A DNA stretch of 64,000 bases from Endomychus coccineus (lineage: Eukaryota > Arthropoda > Insecta > Coleoptera > Endomychidae): NCBI GenBank assembly GCA_958510875.1, contig OY294068.1, positions 29,120,297-29,184,296 of the forward strand, written 5' to 3'. Under the pieces are notes generated by a model. It was not told where the DNA came from and ran no database searches. It was given only the letters and a program-made list of their open reading frames with translations. Of this stretch, positions 20,640 to 33,158 are shown piece by piece; the first letter of the stretch is position 1; each line of letters starts with the position of its first letter. A program made the position numbers and the translations under genes.

Positions 20640-22640
20640 GTAATCGGTATGTACGGATACCCTCTTTAACAAAAGACCTGAACGCGGACAACAAACGTGT
20701 GTGGTGCCATCAACAAAAGACTTGGATTAGAAACCCAAGGTATGGTGCCCTTGGGTTTTCCAAGGTAGTGCATTCAGCGAGGATGTGGATGGATATCTCG
20801 TTCTTCTCCTCACAGAATCTGCACTGTTCATCTTTTAATAATTCGAGCCTCTTAAGGTGTCCTTTCAAACCGGCAGTGCCCTGTAAGCATTTCCGTTAGT
20901 ATTCTAACTTCATTTTACTTAGTCATTCGATCGCTTTTGGTTGTTAGTATCCCAGAAGTATCTTTGCATGCCTCGGTCTTTGTAGATCTATCCAGTAGTG
21001 GTGATAGGTAACTGTGTTGTTCTTGCCTAATTCATTTAGTTTTTCTAAGCATTCCCAGACCATCTTGAAGCTGATTGCGTGGGCGCTCAGCACGTTGATG
21101 GCTGCTCGGGGATTTGCTTAAGCGTTCATAGGATTTGGTTCCAGGCCCATACACTGACAGGTGATAAATATAAGAATTTAAGTTTCTTGTGAAAAATTAT
21201 ATGCCGCAATTGTGGGTCACGCACGGTTACCTATGTTACACTAGGGAGGTTCTAGGCTAGGCCAAAGAAAGGAAAATCCAATCGACACTTCGAGCATGTT
21301 CACCAATTCATTTTTGGGTTAATGCACCCTGAAATGAGAACAACAATACGAATTTATAAATAGCTTGACCTCTGCAATTCCTCTTTCAGGTTTCAAATTG
21401 GTCGAGGAAAATGTTTTTTTGAAGAATTTCTTCTCAAAGAACTGCTTTCGGAGAATTGTTTTCGTAGATTTGTTTTCGAAGAACTTACCTAGGAGGAGTG
21501 CAGTCAGTGAGGGGACGTATCGGCGTTTCTTCCGCTTCTATACAGAGTCTACCCGTATCTTCATTAACTAGGCCAATTTTTCTCATATGACCATTGTGTT
21601 TGCCTCCTAATCCCCTGGGATTTTGAACTGGGTGTGTCCCGGAAAAGCTGTCCACTGTTTAGTGTTATCTTCTATGTTGAAGATTCTCTGTATTGAGGTT
21701 GATCCTATACCCAAAAAGGATTCTGGTTCTAGGAGTGTTGATTCACCTCGGGGCCCAGTGAAGGTTGATTCAGTCCTGCACCTCTAATGTGTTATTTGCA
21801 GCTAAGAACTATCGAGCTAATGATGTTTCAGCTCAGCCCTTTCATGCCTTCTTGATTATCAAACATGCTATAAATATATAGCCATATCCTTCTTTTTGTA
21901 CCTTTGTATCCTGCTTCTTTGCAAATCTAGTGAAATGTCTAGATATAACATCCTTCTTTAGCACGAAAATAAATAATGATAAACACCATTTAGGTCAATT
22001 TTCTCCACGTGATCGATCTTCCTTCTCCTGGTAAATACCATATTGCAGTTTTACTAGGTTTAATTCTTAGTGCGACCAATTCATACCATCGCTCTGTGAC
22101 CTTTCTGGATGATGTCGCATAGACTGCTCTCAAATTTTCCTCTGCATACCCTTGGCAACGAATTCCTTTAAGAGTTAATGTCTCTAGAAGATCATCCGCT
22201 AATGGGCTTGAAAGTAGGGATTATATTACTTCCCTCGCGGGCATCCCCCTTGTTGTGTTTATTTGAACAGTTTTCTTCGATTCATCTCCCACCTTTGTCT
22301 CATCCCTTACGGATCGTAGAATCTCCCCCATCCTTCTGGATGACATTCCACCTTACAATAGACTTCATAATGGCGTTTCAAACGTTGTCAAAGGCTCCCT
22401 CGATGTGAGGGGAACCACAGAGAGATATTACTTTAGGTTCTGGCGCCTTCTCCAGTTTACCTGCCAGTTGATAGAGAGCGGTTTTGGTTGATGGTGGAGA
22501 AGGGTTTTTCCTTTCACTACCGTGTTTCTGATGGAGTTGTTCATTATTTCTTCTACCTACTTCTAGTATGAATACCACCTTCGCCCTAGTCGAGGGTTGG
22601 AGGCTATATCCAAAACTAGGCTACTCTTATAACTTCCCAT
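20640..22640 (-). pseudogene. RNase H-type LINE relic, full span heavily decayed
   Basis: Minus-strand relic. Near 22,378-22,578 are ALYQLAGKLEKA and HIEGAFDNV, reverse transcriptase motif A with the catalytic Asp changed to His (expected DIEGAFD). Further along (about 22,010) is KIDHVEKIDLNG. At its 3' side (about 20,780-20,880) is the C-terminal Cys/His motif CRFCEEKNEISIHILAEC. The intervening RNase H region is unreadable. Around 21,410-21,490 a 16-17 bp run based on TTTTCG-AGAA is repeated several times. Dead element; clade LOA/R1-like by motifs. Confidence 0.65.
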
Positions 22641-25270
22641 GAGTGGGAAGTACCGTCAACACCCGGAGGCTTGTGTGGATTGAAGTACTCAATTATTCAC
22701 AGGAGTCTTTTCTGTGTACTAATTCTCGTAGCGTTATTCCAAGCCGTAGATGGTCTGTGAGGAAATTCAATTTCCAGTAATTCATTGAGGCAACATCCTG
22801 GAAAATGGATTTCCAGGTGGAGCTTACCCTTCTGTTCAGCATCTTCTGTATTCTTTAGGGTAAGGTAGATTAGGAATTAGTAGATATTTTACCAGGCTCT
22901 TGGACTACAAGGCCGAGCGTTTCTGTTGACGCCTTTGTCGAAGTTTTGTTTCCCTGGAAGATAAATCCAACCTTCTGAAAATTAATTGTTCAAGAAGCCT
23001 AGGTAACGAACGCATCTGTTCCTCTATCAATTACCTTTCCCATTACTGAATTCAATCAGAGCAGATGGGATCGGACATTAACAAAGTGAACACTTCATTC
23101 CAATTATCCACGTATGACGCAAGCACGATCGGATAAATCCAATGAACGTTATTTGAACTCTAGTCGAATATTGTTGAAGTTCGTGCTTTTCCAGTTATGT
23201 CAATCTATTATTACTATTATTATTCGTCTGGATACATTTAGAAAATACCATTAACAAACTATGTCGCATAATAATGGAATAATTAATAGATTCCGTGATA
23301 ACGTCTCTCTAGTCTAGATCAAATCAGTAATTGCACAAACTAATAGTTCCAGGCAGCCTTTTCGCTCTTAATAGAGCTCATCAGTAGAGCTAGATCGATG
23401 TAATCTAGAGAGACCTTATCTTTGTTATCTGGCAAAAGTCAACATAAGATAAATGTATTGTTATATAAAAACTCTTTACTGAGTTTTTTTTATTACTTTT
23501 AATTCTACCGGCTAGCTTTCCCTTATTTATTTTGAATCTTATGTTTGTTTTGAATTGAATAATGAACTTTTACCTTTTTATTTTTATATGGAATTATATA
23601 TGGAATTAAACACAATGTTCTTTGAATGTTAAAACTTTTAATATTTAAATTTCTATGACTCTAATTTATCTCTGGTATCAATTTTTAATGATGTTATGTT
23701 CAAATAGATCTATGATCTAACCTCAAAATTATTTACTATTTATCTTTGTTTACAAAGTTATAATCTACAAACTTTCTTTCAGATTTACAGACCGATAATA
23801 ATACAATGGAGAAATAATGAATAAACTTACGTTTAGTTTATATCCAAGAATATGTTTTTAAAATGTAGGCAATGTTCAATTGGCTTGATCTTCTTATTAA
23901 TCTGATAATTCACTTTAACCATACACAATTTCTCTGCTATACACAATAAACACAGGTAAACTATTTTTGTTACTTCTTTTGAAATCAGGAACTGTTGAAA
24001 ATTGTTAACTTAGTTTTATTCTTTTTATTAAAGATACAAAACTCTTCAATGATGGATTGGAATTTTATCGAAGGCTGGCTATCGTTCGAGGTTACTTATG
24101 AATTGTAGGTTATTATAACCTTTAAACTTTGTTCGTAGACTTGGAACACTACTTGACTTGTTGAAATTATTTATTAACTTCGGTTACTTTGAACTTCTCA
24201 AAGATTGGAACACTTGGGTTCACCGATGTTTATCCAATAAACTAAGGTTACGGAAATTTTTATGAGTTACAGGAGTACCTTGACTCTTCAGATGTTGATT
24301 GCTAACTGACTTGGCTTGTCTTCAGATGCCTTTTATAGGCCTTCAAAACCGACGCTACTTGATGTCATAATCCACCTATGATGTGCTTTCTTTACCTATC
24401 AAGAATGCTTTGATCATTGTTGCAAACTGACATAAGTTTTACATTGTTACCCGTCTGACGTTTATAATCCGTCTCGACCAATCAGAATTTAGCATTCTAT
24501 AAATTTTGAATTATTGGAGATTTTCAACTTATTTTAAATGATGATGATAACTTCTTTTCAAATTAATATTGCCTACATTTTTCCACACACTTTGGTATAA
24601 GATAACCTATGATAAGGTTATTATTAATATGATTATTCCAATAATTATTATAAATTTGACAGTTGTCATTCTTAAAAACTAATACATAATATATATATAT
24701 ATATATATCAATAACATTTCTTTAACATTATATAACTCAAATTTACTAATCCTAATTTATATCTATAACATTTTTCAATAGTTTGTGCTATCTCATGATA
24801 GTTTTTGTAATCATTTCAATTATGATTTCTGCCTTCGTAACACTGTACGTTTATTCACTTTCACTGAAGTTCTTGTTTTACACTTCTAATTCTAATTACA
24901 TTGTTGTTTGTTATGTTTTACATTGTTTATTATATTATACTAACTATTATTTAACTTTTAATATTGTTTTTAATTCCATATAATATCTTTTTATTAATCT
25001 TTTCTGATTTTCAATGTTCGGTAAGTTCTAATTTTTATCATTTTTGTTGTTTACGAAATGAAATCATAACAGTATATTCATTTATCTAATTTATTACATT
25101 GGTTTGGTTTGGTGTCACCATCTAATGCGATCAAGTAGTCTTACACTCCCCGAAACGTTACTAAAGCTCGGGAAATCTACGAGACAGTGCCATACATTGT
25201 TTGGTTTCTTAGTGGTTCATCAATTGGTATCTATGGGAAAACCGAAACGGCTGTCTAGAAATATTGGTTT
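22641..25270. other. AT-rich stretch without genes
   Basis: No coding sequence recognised. A 17-base inverted pair, AAAATGTAGGCAATGTT (about 23,858) and AATATTGCCTACATTTT (about 24,563), suggests an eroded TIR element between them. A second small inverted pair brackets about 23,300-23,430 (TCTCTCTAG / CTAGAGAGA). Confidence 0.4.
24689..24708. repeat. (AT)n microsatellite
   Basis: About ten uninterrupted AT units. Confidence 0.9.
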
Positions 25271-25274
25271 GTGA

Positions 25275-26340
25275 ACTTTTTTTTTGCGTAGAGGAAGGAA
25301 AATCTTTCATAGACGCCTCGGGGGCCCGCGCCTCCGGGTGTGCCGGACTCTTACCGACTAAAACCCCTCCCTCGTAAGGTTGGTTATCCTTCCCATGGGG
25401 AGCCCCACAGCACTGCGGTCATTAGAATCCTATTGTGCCCTCACATATTGCTATCTCCTCATCAGTCCGGTGTATTCTATGAAATTCAATAGCCTGATAT
25501 AGGGGATACTTCTGATTTCCTCAGGTGTCGTTTTATTGTCTCCGAGGTATGTCCGACGACCAACCGCGTATGCCATTCACTGACACAGCATATGCATGGT
25601 GGTCTCACTATGGTGGTGTACACGCAGTGCACCATCCGTGGAGTGAGTCCCCAGGTTCTTCCGACTGTACGACGGCAGGTCCACAGGGCCCTTATCGCTT
25701 TATTAGTAGTTTTCCCCAGATGCTTCCCAAAGGTCAGCCTTTTATCTAGGCTTACCCCAAGGTACTTGACTGTGTCCGTCATCTGTATATTTTTTCCATA
25801 CAAGTCTTGGATGTTTCCAATGTTCTTTCTCTTCGTGAAGGGTGCAATGGTTATTTTCGAACGATTTTCTTTGAGTCCTACCTTGTTGTACCATTTTTCC
25901 ACGGTTTTCAGTGCTTGCTGCATCAGAGATGCTATTGTGCTCCCGAACTTCCCTTGTACTATAATGACGATGGCATATCCGATTACGCAGAATCCTTTGC
26001 TCTGAAGGAGTATTAGAAGTTCGTCCACCATCAGACTCCACATCAGAGGTGACAGTACACCTTCCTGCGGACATCCTCCAGCGATCCGCACCTTCATTTC
26101 AACCTCACTGAGAGTTCCTATGATTGTCTTGCATCGGAGCATGTTGTGGATCCATCTGCACAGCAATACTTCCATCCCTCGCTCTCGCGTTGCTCGGGCA
26201 ATTGATTCGAAGGAGGTTTTATCAAAATCTCCCTATGTCCAGAAAGTTCGCTAGCGCAATTTCTTTGCGTTCCAGCGATTTTTCTACTCTCTGCATCAGC
26301 TCGTATACTGCCATTTCATTAGTGTTATAGTGTATCCAAA
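25275..26340 (-). pseudogene. LINE-A copy 1: reverse transcriptase C-terminal half and 3' end
   Basis: 5'-truncated minus-strand LINE ending in a 3' UTR and an A-tail (T-run at about 25,280). A frame at 25,486-26,175 carries GGCPQEGVLSPLMW (motif B), VVDELL-like MVDELLILL, then GYAIVIIVQG where YADD should be, VKYLGVSLDKRLTFG and CRRTVGRTWGLTP. Upstream (26,180-26,330) LANFLDI marks motif A, broken by a one-base change. Two codons, the DD of YADD, are missing without a frameshift, so the polymerase active site is destroyed. The same element, with RNase H retained, is at 50,688-52,950. Confidence 0.85.
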
Positions 26341-28130
26341 GTAATTTTAAAATAGGGATCTGATTTTCTAATAGAGTTTAAGGGAAACAAAACAAAATTT
26401 TATTCAAAGCTACCTAACCATTCTCGCCAAAACGCAAAGTACCATATGAGGGATAAGAAAAAAACTGAACTATGATCAATCGATCACTGACTTCCCTCAC
26501 TTTTGTAAGCAAAATAGGTTTCTGCAGGTCAAAAGTATGATTGTAATAATAGTAAATTCATAGGAAATTATTTAGAAACTGCTAATGAAAGACATTAAAT
26601 TATACTCTATGTTACATTGACATGTTATTCAAGTAAGCTACATAGTGTACCTATGTTACTACTCCCCGTAAAATGACTGGACTATATAACCTTGTTTTAT
26701 CAAACTCAATCAAATTAACAACTGTCAGCTATGCTAAGGTATCATTTATCAGACTACATGAAAATATCCGATCGATTTCAAAGGAGGTTACGTTCTACCT
26801 TTACTTCAACTGCTTTCAACTCTCAAATATCACGCTAGTGGGAACATGCAAATTGTCGTTGCTGATGTTATTAGAGCTTTACCATCCTCTGCTTACTGTA
26901 TGTAATTATTTAAAATAAGACAGAACAGTGGGTATTTAGCTTTCTCGAGAGATGCTCTACGAAGCTGGAACTGAAGGGCAGTGTTATGTGTAGTCATTCA
27001 CATTCGTATTGTAACATGTCAGAGATTCATTTATATTTCTAATTTGACAAAACAAATAGCTCCTGATTTCCATTGTGATTTTGAGTAACATTATTCTTTG
27101 GAAACCTAATTGTGTAGCAATGTTCAGTTTCTTACATATCATTAGGTTAGGTCCTTAGGTTAAGTTCATGATAACCACCTAAGGACAGCAACAGGTTTCA
27201 TCCATTCGCGATATGTTTCTAGACGACGTGCATAATATAAATAATCATTATTTGTAAAGTTATAACTATAAAAACCTTCAGTAGTAGGTAGTTGAAATAA
27301 ATTTTTAACGTCGCTGAATTCCAATCTATTTTTTCGTTGGTGCAGCTTTTCTTAAAGGAACCTTGAAAATCAAAAACAAATGGCCATAAATATGTGTCAA
27401 AGTTTCAAATTTATCGTAATAACAATTATACACCCGCGTGAACAAAGTATTCTGCTCGACTTTAGTTGTTCCAATACTTATTCTCATATTGTATTTGGCA
27501 GAACATCAATCAAGTATCAAGTGGAATACCATATTAATAAAAAGGAGATGGAATTTTTTATTTGAACACAATATGTTACATTACCGTTGCCAATTTGGCA
27601 GCCGGTGTATAGAAAAGCAGGGTATTCGGCTGTAATTCAATAGAGATCTGACGGTGACGCGAAAATGCAATGTTTCCAGGCCATTTTATCGGTTATAACA
27701 ATATAGAGCCCGATTATTGCATCAACGTTGGCATTTTGAAAGCTTTTGTAACATCATTAAACTGTGTGCCAATAAAAAGCGAATTAATCCCGTTTGAAGC
27801 TGCGCATTGGGAGGGTCTGAAGGGATTTTATTGAATGTATTCAAATGAGTTTATGAGTTACTTGACGCTTCCGTTCTGTTGAATTCAAGCCTACACTTTG
27901 ACAAAAATTCCAATTGCTATCTGCTCTTCAATTAACCGGCGTACAATATACAACGAACGATACGTCGAGTTGGAAGAATTGATGTAGACTGAACAGGAAT
28001 AACGAATCCCCTTTGTCCTCAAACATCATTTATTTCCAACTTTGAAGTAGGGATTATTAGAGCAAGAGACGTGTGACTACTGACTAATTATGTCTCACAT
28101 CAGTAAAGCTTAATAATAATTCTTAATGGA
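26341..28130. other. No gene recognised
   Basis: Mostly unique-looking AT-rich sequence. Short open frames (e.g. 26,673-26,918, 27,380-27,635) show no motif. TTAGGTTAGG at about 27,143 is too short to call telomeric. Confidence 0.4.
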
Positions 28131-28131
28131 G

Positions 28132-28640
28132 ATTATCATTCGATTTTGTGTTAACTTTTAATATTTCTGACCCAAAAGATTCAAGCTATCTTCAGGAACT
28201 GTTTATTTGAATCCTTTAGAGAAAATAGAGAGAGAGACATACAGACAGATAGAGATAGATAGGGGGTGAGGGAGAGGAAGATAGAGAGAAGAGAGCGAGA
28301 CAGAGACAGACAGAAGCAAAGACATGGACAGAGACAGAGAGATTATCATTCAATTTTGTGTTAACTTTCAATATTTCCGACCCAAAAGATTCAAGCTATC
28401 TTCAGGAACTGTTTATTTGAATCCTTTAGAGAAGAGGGAGATAGAGAGAAGAAAGAGAGTCAGGGGCAAATACATGGACAGAGACATAGGCAGAGACATA
28501 GGCAGAGACAGAGACATAGACAGAACATAGACCGAGACATAGACAGAGACGTAGGCAGATACATAGACAGATACATAGAAGAGACATAGACAGAGACATA
28601 GACGGACATAGACAGAGAAACATAGACAGAGAGAAATATC
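28132..28640 (+). repeat. Duplicated segment plus GACAGA/GACATA simple repeat
   Basis: A segment of about 93 bp (28,132-28,225: ATTATCATTC...TTTAGAGAA) is repeated at 28,341-28,433 with two or three differences. Each copy is followed by a purine-rich tract (GAGAGA, GACAGA, AGACATAG units). The second tract, to about 28,635, is a long GACATA/GACAGA array. Open frames here are simple-repeat artefacts. Confidence 0.85.
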
Positions 28641-29775
28641 ATTAAGAATCTGATTCGAAGTACTTATATTTTCTTCAAAACTTGAGAATGAAGATCAAAG
28701 TTCCTCCACCAACTCTAAATCGTTGATATTTTCTGAAACCAGAGCTGAGTTAATTTGCTTTAAAAATTACAGGCCTAATATAATTTCAGTTTCAAAGTGA
28801 AAATCCTGAATACATATATAAATTGCAATTTTTGTCACCATTCCGGGACCAGATAATATAATAATAAACATTTTCCGTCTCTTTGAATAATTTTCAATTT
28901 AGCTTCAATTGAATTCTGTTTTATGAGCTTCCATTTAATATTTAACAGCATCACAATTCTCGGTGAAAATCCCATTTCAGCCGAACGCCTATTATGTCGC
29001 GTTTCCTTCGTTTTCTCGTTCTTTCTCTAAAATAGACAATACAGCGTTAAACGCCCACTCTTCAATAATGACATATCGATTAATTTGGAACATGTATCCA
29101 ACATTATATCATGAAGGGCCGTTTTGTAATTCATATTAAAATTTCAGTCAAGTACTTCAGTTATTTCCATCTAACATATTCTGACTGACCGACCAAAATT
29201 TATGATATTTAAACAACATCCAAACCTTGGTGATTGTGTGGTCTAATTAAAATATGGATACACAATTTGCATTCGTAAATTACAGCCCCTGCCATTGACC
29301 GGTCCAAAAATGTGCCGGTTCGCCAAAAAACCAACCACCAAATAACGTTAAAGCCCAAGATTGTCAAATTAGTAATCCAATCAACAGCCAGGCCTGTCCT
29401 CCAAACTCTCCCGAGTCGAAAGAGCCAACGGGAGAAATATTTCCCGGTTTGTCTCAGCTCTAAGCCTCTTGTCTAGCATTCCAGCAGGGAAATTATACTG
29501 CCGCAAGCCACAATATGTGTTATGTGTTTCAGTTATGTTCGTTTTTTAATTAGGAAGCATCGCTAATTTTAATTATTTTTGGCAATTGGTACACTAGTAA
29601 TTTTTCGGTTACTGAACATCAATCTTAACACCGATCGGGCACATAAAATCACCAGGAAACAAATTTCGATTGTCTAGTCTCAAATTTTTTACTTTCAAAA
29701 ATTTCTATAAATTTATGGTTCCAAAAAGAATAGAAGGGTTAATTTTTTAGGTGCTTATTTTTTCATTTTCTTACA
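28641..29775. other. No gene recognised
   Basis: A somewhat GC-richer block at about 29,280-29,480 (GCCATTGACCGGTCC to CCAGCAGGG) has no open frame I trust. It could be conserved non-coding or repeat sequence. Confidence 0.35.
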
Positions 29776-30228
29776 TACAAGGTGTTCCATCTCAGACGAG
29801 CCATCCCGTATATTTCTTATCCCATAGTGAGTGGAAAAATCTCCCGAAACACGTCGAATGATTTTGTTTGGGGGACATCTTTTGACGTATATTTGAGGCT
29901 TGAACGAGCAACTCCCTAATAGGGGCGCTTCAACCCCTCAAAATTGAATAGGGGAGAGGGGTTGAGTGATACGTCATTTGAAAGGTCTTGGAAGCCTCTT
30001 TACTACGGTGTGTGAAAAACGTAAATTTGATGAACCGTTTTCGCAAAAAATTAATTTTGTTGCTCGAATGCGCCACCTTGAATATTTTGGTTATTTGTAC
30101 AATGTACAAGCTCATTTTTATTTAGCCTCTTTTACAAACTTAAACAATCTTCAAAAAATCACATTCGTAAAAAAATTGAATTGTGTTGTCATGCTTACAA
30201 TGAAAGAAATTGAATCTGCGTGTTTAAA

Positions 30229-31287
30229 TCAAATGTTCAAATTATCCTCCATTGACTTCCATGCAATAGACTGAAAACCGTCTCTAACATGGTTCAGCAT
30301 AATTGGAGTTATTTGACGACACTCATTTACAATTCGTTGGCTTAGTTCGTCCAAATTTTCAGGCTGAGTCACAAAAATCTTGGACTTAAGAGGTCCCCAC
30401 AAGAAGAAGTCCAGAGGGTTCAGGTCAGGTGATCGGGCAGGCCACTCCATAGGACCTCTTCTTCCAATCCAACGACCGGGGTATTGCAAATTGAGGTATT
30501 GGCGAACTGGTGCGGCGTAGTGAGGAGGAGCTCCGTCTTGTTGGAAATGCAATTGTTGCTCAAGTAGTAGAGGATCGTTTTCTAATTGTTCAGTTATTAA
30601 CGGATCAATCGCATTTTCCAACATTTCAAGATAAATTTCGCCATTTAAATCACCAGGAATAAACAGAGGTCCAATTAAGTGGTCTCCCAAAATTCCTATC
30701 CAAACGTTTAGCTTTTCTCGATGTTGAGTGTGAGCTTCTCGAAATACATGAAGATTTGTATCGCTCCAAATTCTACAGTTATGCCGGTTAACCTCTCCAT
30801 TAAGTAAAAAAGTGCATTCGTGAGAAAAGCTAACGTTGTACAAGAAATTTGGGTTATTTTTGATACGCTCGACCATAATTTCGCAAAACTCTTGCCTCCG
30901 ATCCCAATCATCATCATTCAATTTCTGAATTAATTCAATTTTGTACGGATGGAACTTGTGTTTATGTAAAATTCTGAAAACGTTAGATTGGCTAATACCG
31001 GAAGCTGCAGAAAGTTGTCGTACAGATTGCATGTTTGGCATAAGTTGGACATGTCCCAATACCGCCACAGCTGCTCCTTCATCATTAACAATTCCAATGG
31101 GTGCCCTTTTTTTATCCATTACTGAACCCGTTTCCACAAATTTTGAAATCAATTCTATCACGTACTTATGGCGAACGCTACGTTCAGGATGGTTTTCGAT
31201 AAATATCCTTGCAGCCGCTCGGGCATAATTTTGATTTTGGTAATAAAGGCTAACCAGCTCAACAAGTTCTTGCAATGTGTACACCAT
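30229..31287 (-). pseudogene. DD41D transposase, open frame but first catalytic Asp replaced
   Basis: An open frame of 352 codons from the preferred start MVYTLQELVELV (31,287); an ATG 20 codons upstream lies in the 5' flank and looks less likely. The N-terminal DUF4817-like helix-turn-helix runs YYQNQNYARAAARIF, HPERSV. The catalytic core has VSFSHECTFLLNGEVNRHNC, where a DE is expected; the codon at 30,820-30,822 is CAC, so Asp is His. Then come HFQQDGAPPH and SPDLNPLDFFLWG, 41 residues apart. A small deletion near the end shifts the last codons, replacing the family ending QFEHSI. Uninterrupted but probably inactive. Confidence 0.85.
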
Positions 31288-31443
31288 ATTCTTTGAAATT
31301 TTAAACAAATCAGCAAAGTAGTAACTCAACAGATTGATTAAAATCATGAAATGATCGAAGAAACGTTAAAACCAGATAAACACCTTCTAAGAACAAAAAA
31401 TTAAAGCAACATAAGGAGATGTTTTGCTGTTTTTTATTTATTA

Positions 31444-31503
31444 GTTTGAGAGAATGTATTATTGTATGGAAGTCAATGGAGGACAATTTGAACATTTGAT
31501 TTA
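31444..31503 (+). repeat. Inverted copy of the transposase's last 19 codons within the right TIR
   Basis: On the plus strand it reads RMYYCMEVNGGQFEHLI then TAA. This is the family's C-terminus in forward orientation at the 5' side of a minus-strand gene. It shows that the right arm was made from the element's 3' end. Confidence 0.85.
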
Positions 31504-31820
31504 AACACGCAGATTTAATTTTTTTGAAGATTGTTTAAGTTTGTAAGAAAGTCTTAATAAAAATGAGCTTATTGTACAAATAACCAAAATATTGAAGGTG
31601 GCGCATTCGAGCAACAAAATTAATTTTTGGCGAAAACGGTTCATAAAATTTACGTTTTTCATACACCGTTGTAAAGAGGCTTCCAAGACCTTTCAAATGA
31701 CGTATCACTCAACCCCTCTCCCTTATTCAATTTTGAGGGGTTGAAGCACCCCCTATTAGGGGGTTGCTCGTTCAAGCCTCAAATATACGGAGTGGCTCGT
31801 CTGAGATGGAACATCTTGTA

Positions 31821-32314
31821 TATGTAACGCAATACTTCTTTCCAAAAATAACGCCTTGTAGAATGGAGCTATGTTACATTCTACAAGGCATTTTTATTTT
31901 AAATGTGATGAGAAATCAGAAAGAAAACAGATTTCTGAGACAGGAGTTGAACCTTGTGTAGATATGTTGAATGTTCAAATCACTTATTCACTAAATCATA
32001 CAAAAACTTTGAGGATTTTCGGCCTATAAATGTGGCATTATTATTAAACTACTTTATTTCTGCGTTGGTAGCGAAAAGACCCCAAGTTATTGATATTTCA
32101 TATTTTTCATAAAATATTACTGAGAAGCAATATTACTTCTGAAGAAAGCCGAGGTTCAGAGTTATATTTGATTCAACGAACGTTCCATCAGCTTGTTTCG
32201 GATAAGCCGTCTCATATTTAGAGAAGATTATCGTATTCGATATACTTTCAGCTTCAAATGAATTTACATTTGAAACTTCGTACTAAAAGTGGGCCGCTCC
32301 AAACCATATTACAA
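31821..32314. other. No gene recognised
   Basis: Unremarkable sequence between the DD41D element and a short tandem duplication. AATGGAGCTATGTTACATTC beside an inverse TGTAGAATG is a small local palindrome (about 31,850-31,890). Confidence 0.4.
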
Positions 32315-32482
32315 GTGATCACATTCGTTATGCGTGAATAACTTGAAGGCGTACAAACTGAACTAATATCAGAGCAATGAGATTTAGAGATTTATTACAA
32401 GTGATTAAATTCGTTATGCGTGAATATCTTGAAGGGATACAAACTAAACTAATATCAGAGCTATGAGATTTTGAGATTTCAA
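32315..32482 (+). repeat. Tandem duplication of about 84 bp
   Basis: Two adjacent copies share TTCGTTATGCGTGAATA, CTTGAAGG and CTAATATCAGAGC with roughly 10% differences. Confidence 0.85.
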
Positions 32483-32547
32483 GTAACATTTTCAGTTGCA
32501 TGCTGCTTCTATACACTGTAGTAGTGATGTATTGTTCATCAGCTTAA

Positions 32548-32800
32548 AAAAAAAATCATGGTATATGAGTTTCATGTGCGAACTGTACATGAATATCAGT
32601 TCTAGAGGTGATCTTAAATTCCCAAAACTATCAAAATATAAAATTGTATCTTTGTTTATGAAAGCTACTTAGTGACTTGCTCTATCTTGTGAATCCAGAT
32701 TAACGATAGCACACTCATTTAGGAGTGGACCAGAGATCGGTGTATCATCTTGCATGAATATATCACGAAAATGAGGAATTTTCCAGATCTTAACGAATCG
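32548..32800 (-). pseudogene. Adenain-like protease relic (second adintovirus-like locus)
   Basis: One minus-strand frame reads IPHFRDIFMQDDTPISGPLL, NECAIVNLDS, RASH then a TAA stop where Trp is expected, VAFINKDTILYFDSFGNL. The His and Asp regions of the protease are therefore recognisable. The C-terminal Cys region is lost into an A-rich run. Gene order relative to the core-like protein at 32,919-33,158 is the same as in E2. Inactive. Confidence 0.7.
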
Positions 32801-32918
32801 AGATCGAATAAGGGTATTCTGGGTAGCTTTATTGAAAGTTTTTTTTGTTTCTATAGATACAGTCCGAGACTATTCGGATGCTTTTTCAAGTATAGACCGG
32901 ACCCTTGTTTACCCAGCG

Positions 32919-33158
32919 CTATAACTTCCATCGATTTGTTATGACCTCTTCTAAATTTCGTTGAGCTTGTTCTGATTTGTTAACCGCATTTACTATAGCT
33001 GTTGCCCCACCAGTTAGAGCATCTACAGCTGATAGGCCGGCAAACAGAGGTATAGGGAACAGAAGAAATCCACCGGTTTTAGGTAAAGGGATCACTCTTG
33101 GTAAATTTACTTTCTTCCTCCCTCCCACTCTTTTCATTTCATTTTTAGCAACGTTCAA
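32919..33158 (-). pseudogene. Hydrophobic/basic virion-core-like protein relic
   Basis: The frame of 79 codons has a basic start (KRVGGRKKVN), then PRVIPLPKTGGFLLF, PIPLFAGLSAVDALTGG and a charged tail (NKSEQAQRNLEE). It matches the protein at 11,068-11,337 of E2 along its length. The tail is truncated relative to that copy and lacks the GLYLK repeat. It most likely belongs to the same virus-derived element family. Confidence 0.65.

Larger units (their letters stand above)
29778..31818 (-). mobile_element. DD41D Tc1/mariner element, complete ends
   Basis: A 2.04-kb element between TA (29,776-29,777 and 31,819-31,820). The left end CAAGGTGTTCCATCTCAGAC matches the inverse of the right end GTCTGAGATGGAACATCTTG. 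Long inverted arms follow: 29,940-30,270 pairs with about 31,440-31,780, including GAGGGGTTGAAG and the GCATTCGAGCAAC region. About 70 bp near the right terminus is missing relative to the left. The right arm is an inverted copy of the gene's 3' end. A sister copy occupies 1-834. Confidence 0.9.

Noticed and set aside
27135..27170. Insect telomere repeat TTAGG
   Set aside because: Only two clean units, with no array; chance is enough.
28324..28642. Open frames rich in Arg/Asp or Leu/Ser/Val
   Set aside because: Products of the GACAGA/GACATA simple repeat read in different frames.
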